A program made the translations under genes and the position numbers. The notes beneath the pieces were generated by a model. It searched no databases. It saw only the letters and a program-made list of their open reading frames with translations, and had not been told where the DNA came from. From Phoenix dactylifera (Eukaryota > Streptophyta > Magnoliopsida > Arecales > Arecaceae), in contig NC_052392.1 in assembly GCF_009389715.1 (NCBI RefSeq), forward strand, positions 31,729,075 to 31,793,074: 64,000 nt of DNA. Direction: 5' to 3'. Positions 35,941 to 47,700 of this stretch are shown here, piece after piece; position 1 is the stretch's first letter; every line of letters starts with the position of its first letter.

Positions 35941-37420
35941 TTGGGCATGATAATCAGGTTCACTGTTCTTAGCTTTTGCAAAACGGGAGGATAATTGGCA
36001 TCAACTTCCATAACCCAAAATGTTTCATTTCCTATCATGAGATGTATCCCATTCCCTTCTGCCTTTCCCCCAATCCCCCCTCACAATCCAAAGCAGGTGG
36101 GGGGTCTTCCCTCGAGCTTCCTAGACTTGTCCCCACCAAACCAGGTGAGGGGGGATTGGTATTTGTGCTGTCCTCATTCAATTAGCCATGTGTTTATTTT
36201 ACTTGCTCCAGCCTTTGCGTGTGTAGGGTGGGGCGGTGGGGTGGGGGGGGGGGGGGTGGAATTGAACTGGCTGCCATCTTGACTGTTACATGTTGAAAAG
36301 TTTTTTTTTTTTTGATCAAGATGATTTGATCATAGTTTTAGTTGAGATTGAGTTTTCTTGTATAAGTTTGTCGGTCTGTTTCATGGAACTCATGATATTG
36401 TAATATTGTGACATGCTTCCCTGTAGACCTTATCTGTGATGTATGTTGATGCTTGATCCATAACACATTGCGAGGAATTATTCTTACGTGATTCAATGAA
36501 AAACTTTGTCGATCTTAATTTGAGTGCATTTTATGCTCTTCAGAAAAAAAGCCTTATGGTTTTTAAAATTAAATTAAAACAATTATGTGTAGCAGGTATT
36601 TGTAACATTCCATAAAAAAAGGTATTATTCTTTACCCCGAAAAGTCTAATTTCAGATAAGCATAATTTTTAATATCTGCTTTTGGGAGAATGTAGAATAA
36701 CTAACCTCTGGATTGTGCTAATTTGGAGGACCTACTTTCTTGCTACAAGATGGCAATTTAGCCTTGCTCAAGAGCAAACACATTGGTGGTGCAAATGACT
36801 TAGGTAATCTTGAATTTAATTGAGGTGATTGCTGAGTCATCCCAAATCTAAAGTTTAATCCTGTCTAGTCCTTAATGTAGACCTAAACCTCAATCAAGTT
36901 AGCCTCTGATGCATTTAGATCCAATCTTGTCAAAACCAAATAGACTTGATATTACTCTACAGTCGAATCAAAAATTAAGGCTAGACCCAACTCATTGATG
37001 TCTGAATTTAAGTAGCTATATGCTATGTGTATTTAACATAAATGCTTCATCAGGTTGGATTTCTTTATGGATTGCCATCTTGTAAGGACTTTGAATCTGG
37101 ATTCCGTAAGTGTGGGGGTAAGATTGCTTATTGCTTCATAGCTTTGAAATTGCTTTAAGATCAAGCTCCTCCTAGAAATCTCAACTTCATAAAATTAAAG
37201 TATTAAATCTAGAATAAGCATAAAATTGTGAATTTGAAATTAAAATCTAACTTTAAATAACATCAGAAGTGGCTTTAAATAAGAATACTTGGCAGATTAG
37301 GATTTATAAAGCCAACGCTGGATAGTTGGGAAAAGGCTAGATGGTTATGGTTATGGTAGATTAAAATCTCTAGATGTAGCATTAATGCTATTGTTTTACT
37401 TACCTACTTTTGAGTATGGT

Positions 37421-37621
37421 TCTAATTTTGGGTTATTGAGCGATATTTGACTTAATGATTTTGGTCATTAGTAATTTCATTATCAGTCTTTTGGGTTATT
37501 AGTAATTTCATTATCAGTCTTTCTACTCGATATACACAGTAGTCACCTCTAATTTTGGGTTATTGAGCGATATTTGACTTAATGATTTTGGTCATTAGTA
37601 ATTTCATTATCAGTCTTTTGG
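37421..37621. repeat. 74-bp direct repeat, 127 bases apart
   Basis: TCTAATTTTGGGTTATTGAG... runs from 37421-37494 and again at 37548-37621. A partial third copy (TTAGTAATTTCATTATCAGT) lies between them. Confidence 0.9.
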
Positions 37622-37906
37622 ATTAACTTCACAATTTTGACTACTGTGTCTTTCTAGAACCCTTTTTAACAGGATGCTAAATTAGAGGTGATAAATGTGG
37701 ATCTTCTGCATGCTGTAGCTTGATTTAGTATCATGTTGTGACTGCATGAAGTAGTTTTTTTACATCCTCTTATTCTATATTCTTTGTCATCTTCTGTCTT
37801 TTTTAGTGTAGTGCCATGCGATCCCGATTGTTTTCAGTATTTGCTTTACGTAATCAATTTGATGGATAACTTTTTTAATTATTGCTTTTGTGATCTTATT
37901 TTGCAG

Positions 37907-38300
37907 GATATATTGACTTTTAAAGAAGTAAAGACTGTTTTACATCATACCTTTCTTACCTGTCAAAGTGGAGAGTGTGAAGTGCAGCACATCTTTTATG
38001 TCTGAACGGGACTCCTTGTACTTGGGATTCATTGGGTTGCTTGGAGAATACTGCCCTACATCCAGAAAAAAATACATACACTCTTTGGATAGAGTTGATT
38101 GCATGCATCTCAAGTCATTTCAGGATTCTGCACTAATTCAAGGTTGCAGCTGGGAGCAACCTTTTCCTCTCGCCTCGGATCAGTTCCATAGTGAAGAAGC
38201 GAGTCACTTGTTGTCACTTACTGCTGCATCAATCCCTACGTCCAGCATTTGCTACATCTGACATTGCCACCAGTCCCTACTTTTGGTTTCTCAGGTACAG
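37907..38300 (+). other. eIF5 5' leader exon 2 (inferred)
   Basis: Follows a good acceptor (TTATTTTGCAG). No convincing donor is seen before the eIF5 ATG, so the exon may run straight into the coding sequence. Alternatively it is intronic and TTTCTCAG|GTACAGATG (38294) is the true acceptor. Confidence 0.45.
37998..38261 (+). promoter_or_regulatory. Possible upstream ORF of eIF5, 87 codons
   Basis: ATG at 37998 (context TTTTATGT, weak) to TGA at 38261. It is in frame with eIF5 and ends 39 bases before its ATG. It is the first ATG of the inferred leader. It matches no protein I know. It matters only if this exon is in the mRNA. Confidence 0.4.
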
Positions 38301-39641
38301 ATGGCTTTGCAGAATATTGGTGCCTCAAACAGTGATGATGCCTTCTACAGGTACAAGATGCCAAAGATGATTACCAAAATAGAAGGTCGTGGAAATGGAA
38401 TCAAGACCAACATCGTGAACATGGTGGACATTGCAAAGGCTTTGGCAAGGCCTGCCCCCTACACCATAAAATATTTTGGGTGTGAGCTTGGTGCACAGTC
38501 AAAGTTTGACACAAAAACTGGTACTTCGATTGTTAATGGGGCTCATGACACTGCCAAGCTAGCTGGGCTTCTTGAGAACTTCATCGAAAAGTATGTGCAG
38601 TGCTATGGATGCAGGAATCCTGAAACTGAAATAGTAATCACCAAGTCCCAGATGATCACCCTCAAATGTGCTGCATGTGGGTTTGTATCGGATGTGGACA
38701 TGAGGGACAAGCTCACAACTTTTATTCTGAAGAACCCACCAGAGCAGAAAAAAGGATCCAAAGACAAGAAGTCAATGAGGCGGGTGGAGAAAGACAGGCT
38801 CAAGGAAGGTGAAGCTGCTGATGAAGAACAGAAGAAATTGAAGAAAGAGATGAAGAAGAAGGGTACTGTATCATCCAAAGAAGGGGCAAATTCAAAAGCT
38901 GCTGCTAGAAAGAAGAAGCCTGCAGGGTCTGACGAGGATCATTCTTCACCAGCTGGCAGCCAGTCTGGTGATAACGAGGTCGCTGAAGATGATGATATCC
39001 AGTGGCAGACTGATACATCTCTTGAAGCAGCTCGCCAACGCATCCAGGAACAGCTCAGTGCCGCTACTGCTGAAATGGTTGTGCTTACCACTACTGAGAC
39101 AGACAAGGGAGAGAAGAAACCTAAAGAAGAGAAGAAAGAGGAAGCTGCAAAAAACGGAGCTGAAGAAGCATTGAAGAAATCTAACGCCCATGACAGGCTG
39201 GTTAAAGAGATCAAAGGCAAACTGAGCAAGGGCTCAACTCCAAGTGGGCTTGTATCCTTTCTGGGTTCGGTGGTTGGCTCCCCTCAGGAGGTGATGAATG
39301 CACTCTTTGATGCCCTCTTCGAGGGTGTGGGGAAAGGGTTTGCTAAGGAGGTGGCCAAGAAGAAGAACTACCTTGCTGCTGCTGTGCAGGATGAGGGATC
39401 CCAGTTGCTTCTGCTCCGGGCTATTGAGGCCTTCTGTGAGAAATGTAGTGCTGATGCAGTGAAAGAGGTGGCTTTAGCTGCAAAGTTTCTCTATGATGGG
39501 GATGTGGTGGAGGAGGAATACATTGTGCAGTGGTATGAGGAAGGTCTCGCTGGCGTCAAAAAGAGCTCTCCTGTTTTGAAGAACATGAAGCCTTTCGTCG
39601 AGTGGCTTCAGAATGCTGAGTCAGAAACAGAAGAGGAGTAA
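38301..39641 (+). CDS. Eukaryotic translation initiation factor 5 (eIF5)
   Basis: 446 residues in one exon, close to the family's usual length (Arabidopsis about 440). eIF5 is the GTPase-activating protein for eIF2 in the 43S/48S complex and is used when the start codon is recognised. The N-terminal GAP domain has the arginine finger in FYRYKMPK (Arg17) and IEGRGNGIKT. The C2-C2 zinc finger uses C101, C104, C123 and C126. A Lys/Glu-rich disordered linker covers about 145-290. The C-terminal W2 HEAT domain, which binds eIF2-beta and eIF3c, ends with the aromatic/acidic boxes EEEYIVQWYEE and FVEWLQNAESETEEE. I chose the ATG at 38301 because MALQNIG is the conserved plant start; an in-frame codon six residues upstream lies before a likely splice acceptor. 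The main start has C at -3 and G at +4, a middling context. Coding sequence is intact. Confidence 0.97.
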   Translation: MALQNIGASNSDDAFYRYKMPKMITKIEGRGNGIKTNIVNMVDIAKALARPAPYTIKYFGCELGAQSKFDTKTGTSIVNGAHDTAKLAGLLENFIEKYVQCYGCRNPETEIVITKSQMITLKCAACGFVSDVDMRDKLTTFILKNPPEQKKGSKDKKSMRRVEKDRLKEGEAADEEQKKLKKEMKKKGTVSSKEGANSKAAARKKKPAGSDEDHSSPAGSQSGDNEVAEDDDIQWQTDTSLEAARQRIQEQLSAATAEMVVLTTTETDKGEKKPKEEKKEEAAKNGAEEALKKSNAHDRLVKEIKGKLSKGSTPSGLVSFLGSVVGSPQEVMNALFDALFEGVGKGFAKEVAKKKNYLAAAVQDEGSQLLLLRAIEAFCEKCSADAVKEVALAAKFLYDGDVVEEEYIVQWYEEGLAGVKKSSPVLKNMKPFVEWLQNAESETEEE

Positions 39642-39836
39642 CTCCATGCCTCCAGCAATTTAGGTTTTTAGGTATTCTTGATTTCTGGTACTTTTGATAC
39701 TTTGGACGAATCTATATTTTCTAGTATTGTTTGTTTCTATTGTCTGTGTTGGTGGTGGAGTCTATATGTTCTGGTATTGCTATCCTAGCTGTTATCTAAG
39801 TCGCGTCTGCGCAAACTTGTCTTTGTGCAATTAAAT

Positions 39837-39842
39837 AATAAA
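39837..39842 (+). terminator. Putative eIF5 polyadenylation signal
   Basis: AATAAA about 195 bases after the stop codon in a T-rich 3' region. Plant signals are loose, so this is only a candidate. Confidence 0.4.
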
Positions 39843-40970
39843 CATCTTTGACTTTGATTAACTGGCTTGACTGGTCTGCCCTACCTGTTTTGTAGAAGGT
39901 ATGCCCTAAATTTGGTTTGCAGGTGGTGTGCGTTAACTTCCAATTGCTGATTATTTTTATTGCTCCTGGTTCTGGCAACTGCAGTAATGCTGACTTTGAT
40001 TTATGGAAGGCATGCCCTGAATGAATTTTGTTTGGCAGGTGGTGTACATTTTTCTTTTCTTCATCCTCTGAAGATGCTTATATTTTATAATGCTCTGGGC
40101 TCAGGGCAACTATTGAGGATATGGTTATGGAAGTTCCTCTAATGGCTGCAAAACCACAAGCATTTTTTAATGGATTTGAATGGCCATATATGCTACTGGT
40201 TATTAAAATTTTGTCAAAGTGATTGACTTCTCAAAGACCAAAAAAAAAAAGTGTTATAAAGTGGCAATTTTAAAATGATTTTGTGATGGATGCAGGTATC
40301 ATGCTCCTTGTTGGCTTAATTGTTGGCCGATATGGTCTTTTGCTTTTTTTTTTTCCGGAAATAATTCGGGCATGGGTGGATGCTGGAAAGTAGACACTTC
40401 TGCATGAGCGTCACAGAAAGCTGCCCTCGCATTAAAAGCGAGTAGAATGCCTGGACTAGGGAAACAGCGAAACCTAGTTGAAGGAAATGAGCTCATTCTT
40501 GCAGGACGTTGACGAATGCGAGGCGGTAATATTGAGAATTGGCATCTTTAGGAGGACCAAAGGCTCGATAAGCAGCATGATGGATTTGGTAAAAATTGTT
40601 TGGTCAGAATTCAAAACTGCCATATATCCATCGATTTATGCTGTCAAACAACTGAAACTATATTCTCTATTCTCAGCTTCATTATACTCAACATTCATGG
40701 TGTAGAATGTTGAGAGACTTTTATTAATAGGCTGTTGTTTACTTCAGACTCTACTATTTATGCTGAATGCTCTTTCTTGAGCCCATCCCCTCCCTTGGTA
40801 TATCAAAATGACATTGAAGACAAGCCCAGGAACTTGGCCGGAGTTGCAGGATGAGTGGCTGCGGAGGAGGCTGTGTCGGAGAGAGGCAAGCGATAGCAGA
40901 TGGGTGTGTGGTGGGGGTCAGGGTGAGGACGAACTTGGGGACGACATCAGAGAGGCAACCGCAATCGAAG
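39843..40970. other. Spacer between eIF5 and the kinase relic
   Basis: No gene recognised. A loose duplication (TGACTTTGATT...ATGCCCT.AA...GCAGGTGGTGT) is seen at about 39849-39935 and 39989-40048. Confidence 0.5.
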
Positions 40971-40974
40971 TTCA

Positions 40975-41360
40975 AGTGGCGTAAATGGAGCTAACGAGGC
41001 CTTTGGAGACCGCCTCAATTTTGGTTGAAGAAAAAGTTGTTGTAGAAGACGGGGACGAACCTGCCCTAGCCAAGCTTGTGGGAGGGGAAGAAGGAGGCAA
41101 TGGTGGTAGGAGAATCGACGAAGGATGCTTGCCGGAGGAGGCTTGACATCAATGAGGATGGTGGAGCTAGTGCCACCATAGGCAAGGCGGCGATATAGGA
41201 CCAAAACAAATAAAAAGAAGATGAACACGGTCAGTGCGACTACCACGATGACCTTGATGATGGGGTGGTGGCCGTAGCTGTGGTGGTGTAGGAGAAAGAG
41301 CAGGGATAGGATTCGACGATTCCGCCAGCTCCGATGGCGGCTAGGATGGCATGGCTCCAA
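40975..41360 (-). pseudogene. Receptor-like kinase fragment
   Basis: A minus-strand frame has a His-rich start, one hydrophobic segment (IVVVALTVFIFFLFVLVLY, about residues 38-56), a juxtamembrane PPPASILRRFSYHH, and then loses its frame. In the next frame ASFFPSHKLG-GRFVPVF follows, with a stop in place of the Gln usual in a kinase glycine loop (LGQGGFGPV). This order fits the N-terminus of small plant receptor-like kinases such as the At4g25390/At5g51770 type. The rest of the kinase is not visible. It is a truncated, frameshifted relic. Confidence 0.5.
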
Positions 41361-41939
41361 TCCTCCAATTGAGAAGACTCTCCAAGAGGCTAATCAAGAT
41401 ATCTATGATTGAATTGGACTTTTAGTCTAGCGAGAACACTGAGACTTAAATAGAAAGAGTATGTAAAGACTATGACTTGTTGGATGAGGTCTTGAATCAA
41501 CAAGCTAGCATGTTCTAAAGCATGCCATGGCATTAATTTGGTCGATCAGGTTCATGAAACTACCAAGAATATGCTTTTGCTCATATCCACTAATGAGCCG
41601 GCTACAAAACCACGGCCAAAACCACACGCAAAAAGACAATGGAATTTCGCGATAACAATCCGAAATCCACATATTATTTTGAATTCGGAGTTGGCACATA
41701 TAATAATTTGGGTCCGGAGATATGAGTAGCCAAAAATCCCAAGCAGTATTCCGGAACCAACCTGTTTGCACCCTAAAAACCCAATCCATGCCCGATTCTA
41801 GAGAACCAAGACCGGATCCCCGATAACGTGGCGACGAAGCGACCTTTGCCATCCCTATTACAAGCTCCCCCGCTCTCCGATAAAGCGGGAGGGAGGGAGG
41901 GACTGAGTGCGCGCGCGTTTCCTTCCAGTAATCTGAGAA

Positions 41940-42458
41940 ATGTCGAAGATCCTTCTTCTGAAACCGCCCCACGGCCAACTCCATGCCCTTAACCACAGCG
42001 CCAGTCGCAGGAATCTCTCCGCCTTCCTCGCCTCCTCCTCCTTCAAACCCCCCCTCTCCCCTCTTCTCCATTTCTCCCCCTCCCTCCCCTCCTCCTCCTC
42101 TCGCCCTCCTCCCCTCCGCCGCTCCTCCCTCTCCTCCCCCCGCCGGATCTTCCCCGTTCGAGCCCTCGAGTCCTCCTCCACCGCAAGAACCAACAACGAG
42201 GACAAGGAGGAGTCCAAGGCTGGGGGAGAAGACGACGGAGCCCCGCCGTCTTCCCCTTCGACCGCCGCTGCTTCCGGGCCCGGTGATGGGGTTTTGGTGG
42301 AGAAGGCCGGATTGGATGGAGTTCTTCCCACTGGAGAGTTCGAGATGGAGGAGTTCGGTTGGTGGAAGAGCTTTGTCGTGAAGCTCCGGATGCTGTTCGC
42401 TTTCCCCTGGGAGCGCGTCAAGAAGGGCAGCGTGCTCACCATGAAACTCCGCGGCCAG
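41940..42458 (+). CDS. SPPA: SPPA exon 1
   Basis: Codons 1-173, ending ...VLTMKLRGQ, phase 0. Very GC-rich in the transit-peptide part, unlike all later exons. The long minus-strand frame opposite it is a composition artefact. Confidence 0.93.
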
Positions 42459-44688
42459 GTTGGATTGTATTGGATTGGGTGTTCTTCGTTTACAAATCCA
42501 CATCTCTGTTAATTTAACCCTTCTACTATATTTTCTTAAGATGTGCTCAGACCTCAGTTGGTCGATTAGTAGGGTTTGTTGTATATGGGAATCATGAACA
42601 CGTTACGGAGGAATTCAAGAGCGGATATGAGTCTGACAGCAAGAAAGAAAATATCGTAAAACCGATTAGACATTTCTCTTCCGTGATTTGATGTTATTGT
42701 TTGCTGTCATTCTGTATAGAACTTCATCTAGAATTTTTCTGCTGGTGCAAATTAATGTTCTTTGTAATTTGTCACGGGTTCGTATTCTTCTTTCTTCTGT
42801 CTAGATTTTTCTTCTTGTTGAATTTTTTTCCTCCTTTTTTCCTTTCTTTTTTTGAGGTATATGTCTGCTTTTATGATGTTTGATAATCCTCATTAGTATC
42901 TAACATCCATAATTTATAGATAAGCTGCATTTGGGCCATTAAAACCATTAGGGAAAAAGTAACCGTGATTATAAAAAAAAATAAAGCATGGAATGTTTGA
43001 AGTTGTTGTAATATTGAATTTGTTCATTTTGTTGCAGATATCTGATCAGCTAAAAAGCCGCTTTGCTTCTGGGCTATCCCTACCTAAAATTTGTGAAAAT
43101 TTTATTAAGGCAGCATATGATCCTCGTATATCCGGTATATATCTTCAAATAGAACCTCTTAGCTGTGGATGGGGCAAACTTGATGAAATACGAAGGCATA
43201 TACTGGATTTCAAGAAGTCAGGTAAATGTGTAACAATGGTATTTTGTACGTTTGTTAACTTGGTGTGTTCCACGTTTATTGATTACAGAATGTGTTGTAA
43301 TCACTCAATTTATTGATAAAATCACTTGCTGATAGTTTACAGGTACATACTTGTGTCTGTATATTAATTTTTATTCTTACATTATCATACATTGATGAAA
43401 TAACTAATCTACATCTTGCTGTCATGTTTTTCTTTTCCCCTCACTTTTTTTAGATCAATTTATTGTTAGACCAGAAATAATTTACAAGATCATTTCCAAT
43501 GCTTTGCTTATCTGTGTAGAGAGTGACAACTGACGAAGTTAGAGATAGAGTCGGTTCAAACTTGTGTAGGTCCTATTGCTTACGAGCCAAGTGATGGAGG
43601 AAAAAATATTTTATTATATTTTCAGATATTTTTCTCAGGCATTTTTAGAGTTAGTTTAGAGTAATGTTTTGATTAATATTGGTGTGTAAGAGTCATAGTT
43701 TAGTTATATATTAATTTGGATAACTTAGGAAATTGTTAGGATTTAAATTTTAATTGTTCTTTGGAAAGTTTGGGCCTATATAAAGTGATGAATTTATGGT
43801 GATTATTGAGTTATTTTTGTGTGGATCATTGTCGGCCAGGTTTGGCCTTCGCTCTCCCCTGTTCTTCTCAACTATTACTCACTCGTTGATCTTCTTCTGT
43901 GCTATGAATAGATCATATCGCTGTCCATGTGTGCATTATTTGATCAAATCTGGTTGTAGGTTTTATGTTGGATTATTCAATTAAGACTTAAGAAACCTTA
44001 GGTTTTGATCCAGCTAATCCTTCTATGTGTGACAAACTCTGAAGAAGATTCTCCTTGAGCAACCCTTGTCCCTGATTTCAAATTCTGTTGTTACCTGTCC
44101 TGTTTTCAAGTTCTGGACAGCAAGTGATAGAAGTGCTTGCAGTCCTAATTCAACCCTATTTTGGGGCCCGACACCTATTCCATACAATCCCTCAAATTGT
44201 CTTGCATCACTAAAAGAGTAGATTTGCTGCTTGGAACTACACTTGAAAAATTTATGAGAGAATGTAAAATGAAAGATAGGTTAGAACCAACATCACTTCA
44301 ATACAAAATTACAGCACATAATAAAATAAGGTTATCAATCTCAGAAAATCTCAAGCAGAAACAATTCATATGTAGCTGGCCTTTAAAGGTAGGCAGATGG
44401 GTCGGAAAAATCTATAATGTTAACCCCAAAATTTTAACTATCTAGTGATGGTGGTAAGCAAGGTTCAGTGAACCGGTGCTGGAGGGTGTACAGAAATAGG
44501 GAGAGTCGAGAGGGAGGGGTAGAGAGAGAAGGAGATAGAAAAGAGAGAGAGAGTCTCAGAGAGAGGGAGAGGTAGAGGAAGGGAGGGAGAGAAAGAAAGG
44601 GAGGGAAAGGTTGAGAGAGAGAGAGAGAAGGCTCGAAAGCTCTCGTTATCGTTAGGAGGACATTTTAACTTCTTGGCTGTAGGGTTGG

Positions 44689-44748
<60 letters not shown>

Positions 44749-47700
44749 GAGGGCAAGCATGGAGTAGGGAAGTGCTTTGGGTGGTCACAAGTGCTAGGGG
44801 GGCTCTGATTGCGAGCAGCAGGGGTGGGTCTCGAAAGATCGCAAGTTGAAGATGGGCTTTTTAGAGATTTTTACCAAGGGTTTTAATTGAACTGAGCCGA
44901 GCTAGGGGGGTTCTTAATCAAGCCGAGCTGGGAGGACTATTAGAGCCGATTCAATCAAATGACAAACTAAGATTAGAGCCAGTTCGGCCAATTTACCGAG
45001 CCAATAAGATGAACAATCCTGATTCTCCATCAGTTCAGTTTGCTATGCCCTAAACCGGATGGTTCAAATAGTACGGCGAACCATGGTGGTAAGTGTTAGC
45101 TAGTTGCTTCTCGAAGGCTACTAGTCCCTGCCCCATTGAGGAGTGAACAATGGTAAGGCATTGTTGGAAAGCCCTCTTCAAATGTTAAAGAGAGAAAGAA
45201 CCTGTAGTTTGCATTTTGTGAAGTCAGTCTACCTTGTAGTTGTTGCTGACATAGTTGTTCAAGGTCTGCGCACATCAATGGTTGAAAGAGTCACCATGAG
45301 ATTAACAAATTAGGATGATTTATATCATCAATGCAATCACAAGGATACTCTTGATTGGCTTTTGACAAATCAAGTTGTTTAAAATTAAAAGACTGGTTCA
45401 TAATTAAAGCTCTATTTCATGTATCTTTTGGCGAGAAAGAGAAAGAATGTGGTGCTTTATTAGTTAATGCCATGGTTATTAGTTAGAACAACCTGAAAAC
45501 CTTACTTAAGGGAAGCATTGATTTATGTGGAAAATAGTATTGACTTAAAGACATGAGCTATGGATGTAAGCATTACACATATTTTGGCCATGCCTCGTTA
45601 CGTAGTTGTGTTTCTTTTCTTTTCTATTTTTTCCCTCCCCATGGCAAACTGTTATTTCTCTTTAAGCTTGTGTTCATAGGACGTGATTATAGTTTTACGC
45701 TGGCTGTCAACCTACGGAAACCCTTGTCCTTTGTCTATGCTTGGAATTGACTATGTACAAAGTATTATACATTAAGCACAATAGAGGTGGAGTTAGCACA
45801 ACATAGGCAGGGTTAAAAGTGAAAATTCTGATCCTAGGACTTGAGCTTGGGTCTCTCGAGTGAGAGCCGAGCATCTTAAGACAATGAAGATGGATCTATC
45901 ACCAATATAAAGGAGTGATTTGATACATATAGAAAGAACAAGGAGGGTAGAGGTAGATTGTAAATCAAATGGGATGAAGTAGTAAGAAAGGACTTGATAT
46001 CTCACCATTTTTTAGAAAGTGCGCCCCTAAACCGAGTGAAACGGAGGAAAGAGGATTCGTCTAGCTTACCCCACCTAGTTTGTGATCAAGGCTTTAGTTG
46101 AGTTGAGTTTAATCACAGATTGTTTTTAATTTCATGTAGTTCTATACAGAGTCATAGCGTATGATGGTGAAACTAATTGTTCTTATAAAAATATGTGACT
46201 GTGATTTTATAAATGATTCTCAACTTGTTACTTTGCCCATTGTTTTTTTTTTTTTTTAATTCTAATCTGTTTTATAAACTTTGTAGGAAAGTTCATTGTA
46301 AGCTATGTTCCTATATGTGGAGAGAAAGAGTATTATCTTGCATGTGCTTGCGGAGAGCTGTACGTCCCACCTGGTGCTTATGTTGCATTGTTTGGTTTGG
46401 TAGTTCAATCATCATTCCTTGGGGGTAAGTTTATTCAGCTTGTCCTACAAAAATATGTTAAATGATAATGGACAGTAATTATGCTTTTAGATTTCTTATC
46501 TTTTATTTGCTTTTTCTTTTTTTCTTTTGTGGGTAAATGCATTTAGAATGTCTTTATGTTTTTTTTCTTGTCATGTTTGTGCCTTTCTATGCTTGTAACT
46601 GCAAAAGATAAATTTCTTCTCTGAACAATAAAAGGACATTGGCAAATATGTATTTACAATGCGCACAATGTCATATTGAATAAAAAATAAATGCAATTCC
46701 ATTAACAAATAACATGTTGGATACACATAAAACCTATAGCCAAAAAGAATTTTAGTGAAAAAAACTTCATGTGGTGTTTTTGATAGGGAAATAACCCGTT
46801 GGTGATCTTTTCGAACCTGTAAAGGCTCTCTTTACACGAGAATTGGTATATTACAAGCTAATAAATGATTACCTCTTTCTCTGTATAAATCAGCTGATGT
46901 AGCTTGAATTTTATATACTTTTGTCACTGCTGCTCAAAATTAAGTGCTGGTTCTCTCTTCTCCACTTTATATGACGGTTTCAGCAATCTTTTTGAGGCAT
47001 CTCAAGGGTCCCTTCTCTAAGTAATGCAAAGAAGAATGCAACTAGTCCACTTGACAAAGAAAAATGGCAAACAAATGCAACCTTTCTACTTTGGTAGTAA
47101 AGTCCTTATATTCTTCCTGTACCTCACAACTTTGCCAAGGGATCTCAGACATACATCCTCTCACTACTATGATATATTACTTCTACGTTGCTCTACTTTT
47201 CATGCCTTCATTGGCTTTCAATTCCAGTGCAGGGAATTAATTTCTTACTGTATATTTTGATTTTAGTAGATTTTTCTCCTGTAATATCTTCTTTCTTTAT
47301 GCCTCATGGTGTCTGAGATAGGTGGGGAAGTTAAAAATGGGAAACATTTTGTTAATATGTCATATAAGTTTAACTGGGCTTCTACTACCATTTGTGAAGA
47401 GTTCCCAAGTGGTTAGCTTTTTGTAGCTATTTACACCCTACCTATTGGACCTACAGGCAGAGGCAGGTAGTGTCTTCTTACATGTGCATGTAGGTCTAGC
47501 TTTCCTCCTTTTGGATTTTTTTTCATCTTTTGCTTCTCATAATTCTTCCTTTACAGGGTCCTCTAGATAAAACTTGCATTTTTCAATAAAATAGGTGGCT
47601 AAAATTATAATCCTTTGTTTCTGTTTTTATGGCAAGAGTTAAAAATAGAAATTTGTGGGATAAGTTTTCTTCGCTTTATCAGAGATTCCTAATGTTCACC

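Larger units (their letters stand above)
32612..37906 (+). other. eIF5 leader intron, about 5.3 kb (inferred)
   Basis: From GTAAGG at 32612 to TTTTGCAG at 37906. It is AT-rich and contains a SINE, a Harbinger-like MITE, two duplications and a G-run at 36239-36256. If the exon at 37907 is skipped, the intron would end at TTTCTCAG (38294). Confidence 0.5.

Noticed and set aside
37968..37997. Longer version of the eIF5 upstream ORF
   Set aside because: It would start at GTG; the first ATG is at 37998.
38283..38300. Upstream in-frame start giving eIF5 six extra residues
   Set aside because: No ATG occurs there, and TTTCTCAG looks like a splice acceptor; MALQNIG is the conserved plant N-terminus.
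41505..42503. 332-residue minus-strand frame over SPPA exon 1
   Set aside because: It is the mirror of the GC-rich transit-peptide coding sequence; the plus strand has clear SPPA homology and splice sites.
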